Made by a program: the position numbers and the translations under genes. The notes below the pieces were generated by a model that did no database searches, was not told where the DNA came from, and saw nothing but the letters and a program-made list of their open reading frames with translations. From positions 744,001 to 808,000 of the forward strand of contig CBDCPP010000001.1 of the NCBI GenBank assembly GCA_965220315.1: a stretch of 64,000 nucleotides of DNA, read 5' to 3'. Shown in pieces: positions 63,815 through 64,000 of the stretch; positions within the stretch are counted from its first letter, which is position 1, and each line of letters starts with the position of its first letter. Source of the DNA: JAPOXK01 sp965220315 (GTDB lineage Bacteria > Chloroflexota > Dehalococcoidia > Bin125).

Positions 63815-64000
63815 GATGCTCGTCCCCACACTGGGATGAAGAGGCGTTTGGCAGGCGGCGTCCGCTTCAAAACGATGGCAGGCGATATTCTGCCTTGGCC
63901 AGCACAATTGCTCTCCGGGGCGTGCTTCGTGAAGTGCCTCAGCTGCCCCGATCAGGTGCGGTAGGCGACGCATCAGAAGCCGCTCCGCCCGCGCCGCGCT
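63815..64000. other. window end with no supported gene
   Basis: The last 186 bases follow hppA. A minus-strand frame enters from the right edge (ERLLMRRLPHLIGAAEALHE), which could be the end of a neighbouring gene, but there is too little to name it. Confidence 0.3.

Overview
The window is a GC-rich bacterial chromosome segment made of a conserved core (about 29.5-63.8 kb) and an accessory half (1 to about 29 kb). A Chloroflexota host, possibly Thermomicrobia-like, is my best inference. It rests on the 16S gene lying without a 23S gene, the split methylmalonyl-CoA mutase module, a HisF-HisI fusion, a DUF1385 protein and a membrane pyrophosphatase. No database search was possible.

Accessory half. 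From left to right it holds:
- a RecQ-family helicase that runs off the left edge and carries an N-terminal zinc ribbon and a DUF559/Vsr-like nuclease motif;
- a secreted HNH nuclease with an excalibur domain;
- an IS256-family transposase stub;
- a HEPN-type gene broken by one in-frame TAG;
- an FRG-domain protein;
- a probable controller-protein restriction-modification locus: a zinc-ribbon DNA methyltransferase divergent from a small XRE protein, a perfect GACT-N3-AGTC palindrome between them, and a HEAT-repeat candidate endonuclease downstream of the controller;
- thyX;
- a compact four-gene cluster (phosphoribosyltransferase-like protein, ORC/CDC6-like AAA+ ATPase, a protein I do not recognise, and an N6-adenine-type DNA methyltransferase) that looks like an anti-phage conflict system and is the main candidate for an undescribed system;
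- a SIMPL lipoprotein and a frameshifted trypsin-like protease;
- an integrated element with a primase-helicase, an AlpA-like regulator and a tyrosine integrase, with a long nested inverted repeat just upstream of the primase;
- a decayed large serine recombinase and a thioredoxin-like gene.

Core half. The + strand begins with the methylmalonyl-CoA module: mutase large subunit, two-VOC epimerase-like protein, B12-binding subunit and MeaB GTPase. A DUF2344 protein, a histidine phosphatase, an FtsB-like protein and tilS follow. The rRNA locus is 16S - tRNA-Ile(GAT) - tRNA-Ala(TGC) - 5S with no 23S, and ends in a 20-bp hairpin. Next come an aminotransferase V, ribosomal protein S1 and ClpC. On the - strand the rod-shape cluster runs mreB-mreC-mreD-PBP2-rodA, with ligA upstream. 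On the + strand hisH, hisA and a hisF-hisI fusion form a histidine operon. DUF1385, rpmE, rpmA, rplU and ftsH follow on the - strand, then rnhB, yraN, an FmdB zinc ribbon, a translin-family protein and hppA on the + strand.

The core genes serve growth, envelope synthesis, translation and proteostasis. The accessory half looks like a defence and mobile-element island built by repeated insertion, with several broken genes marking its turnover.
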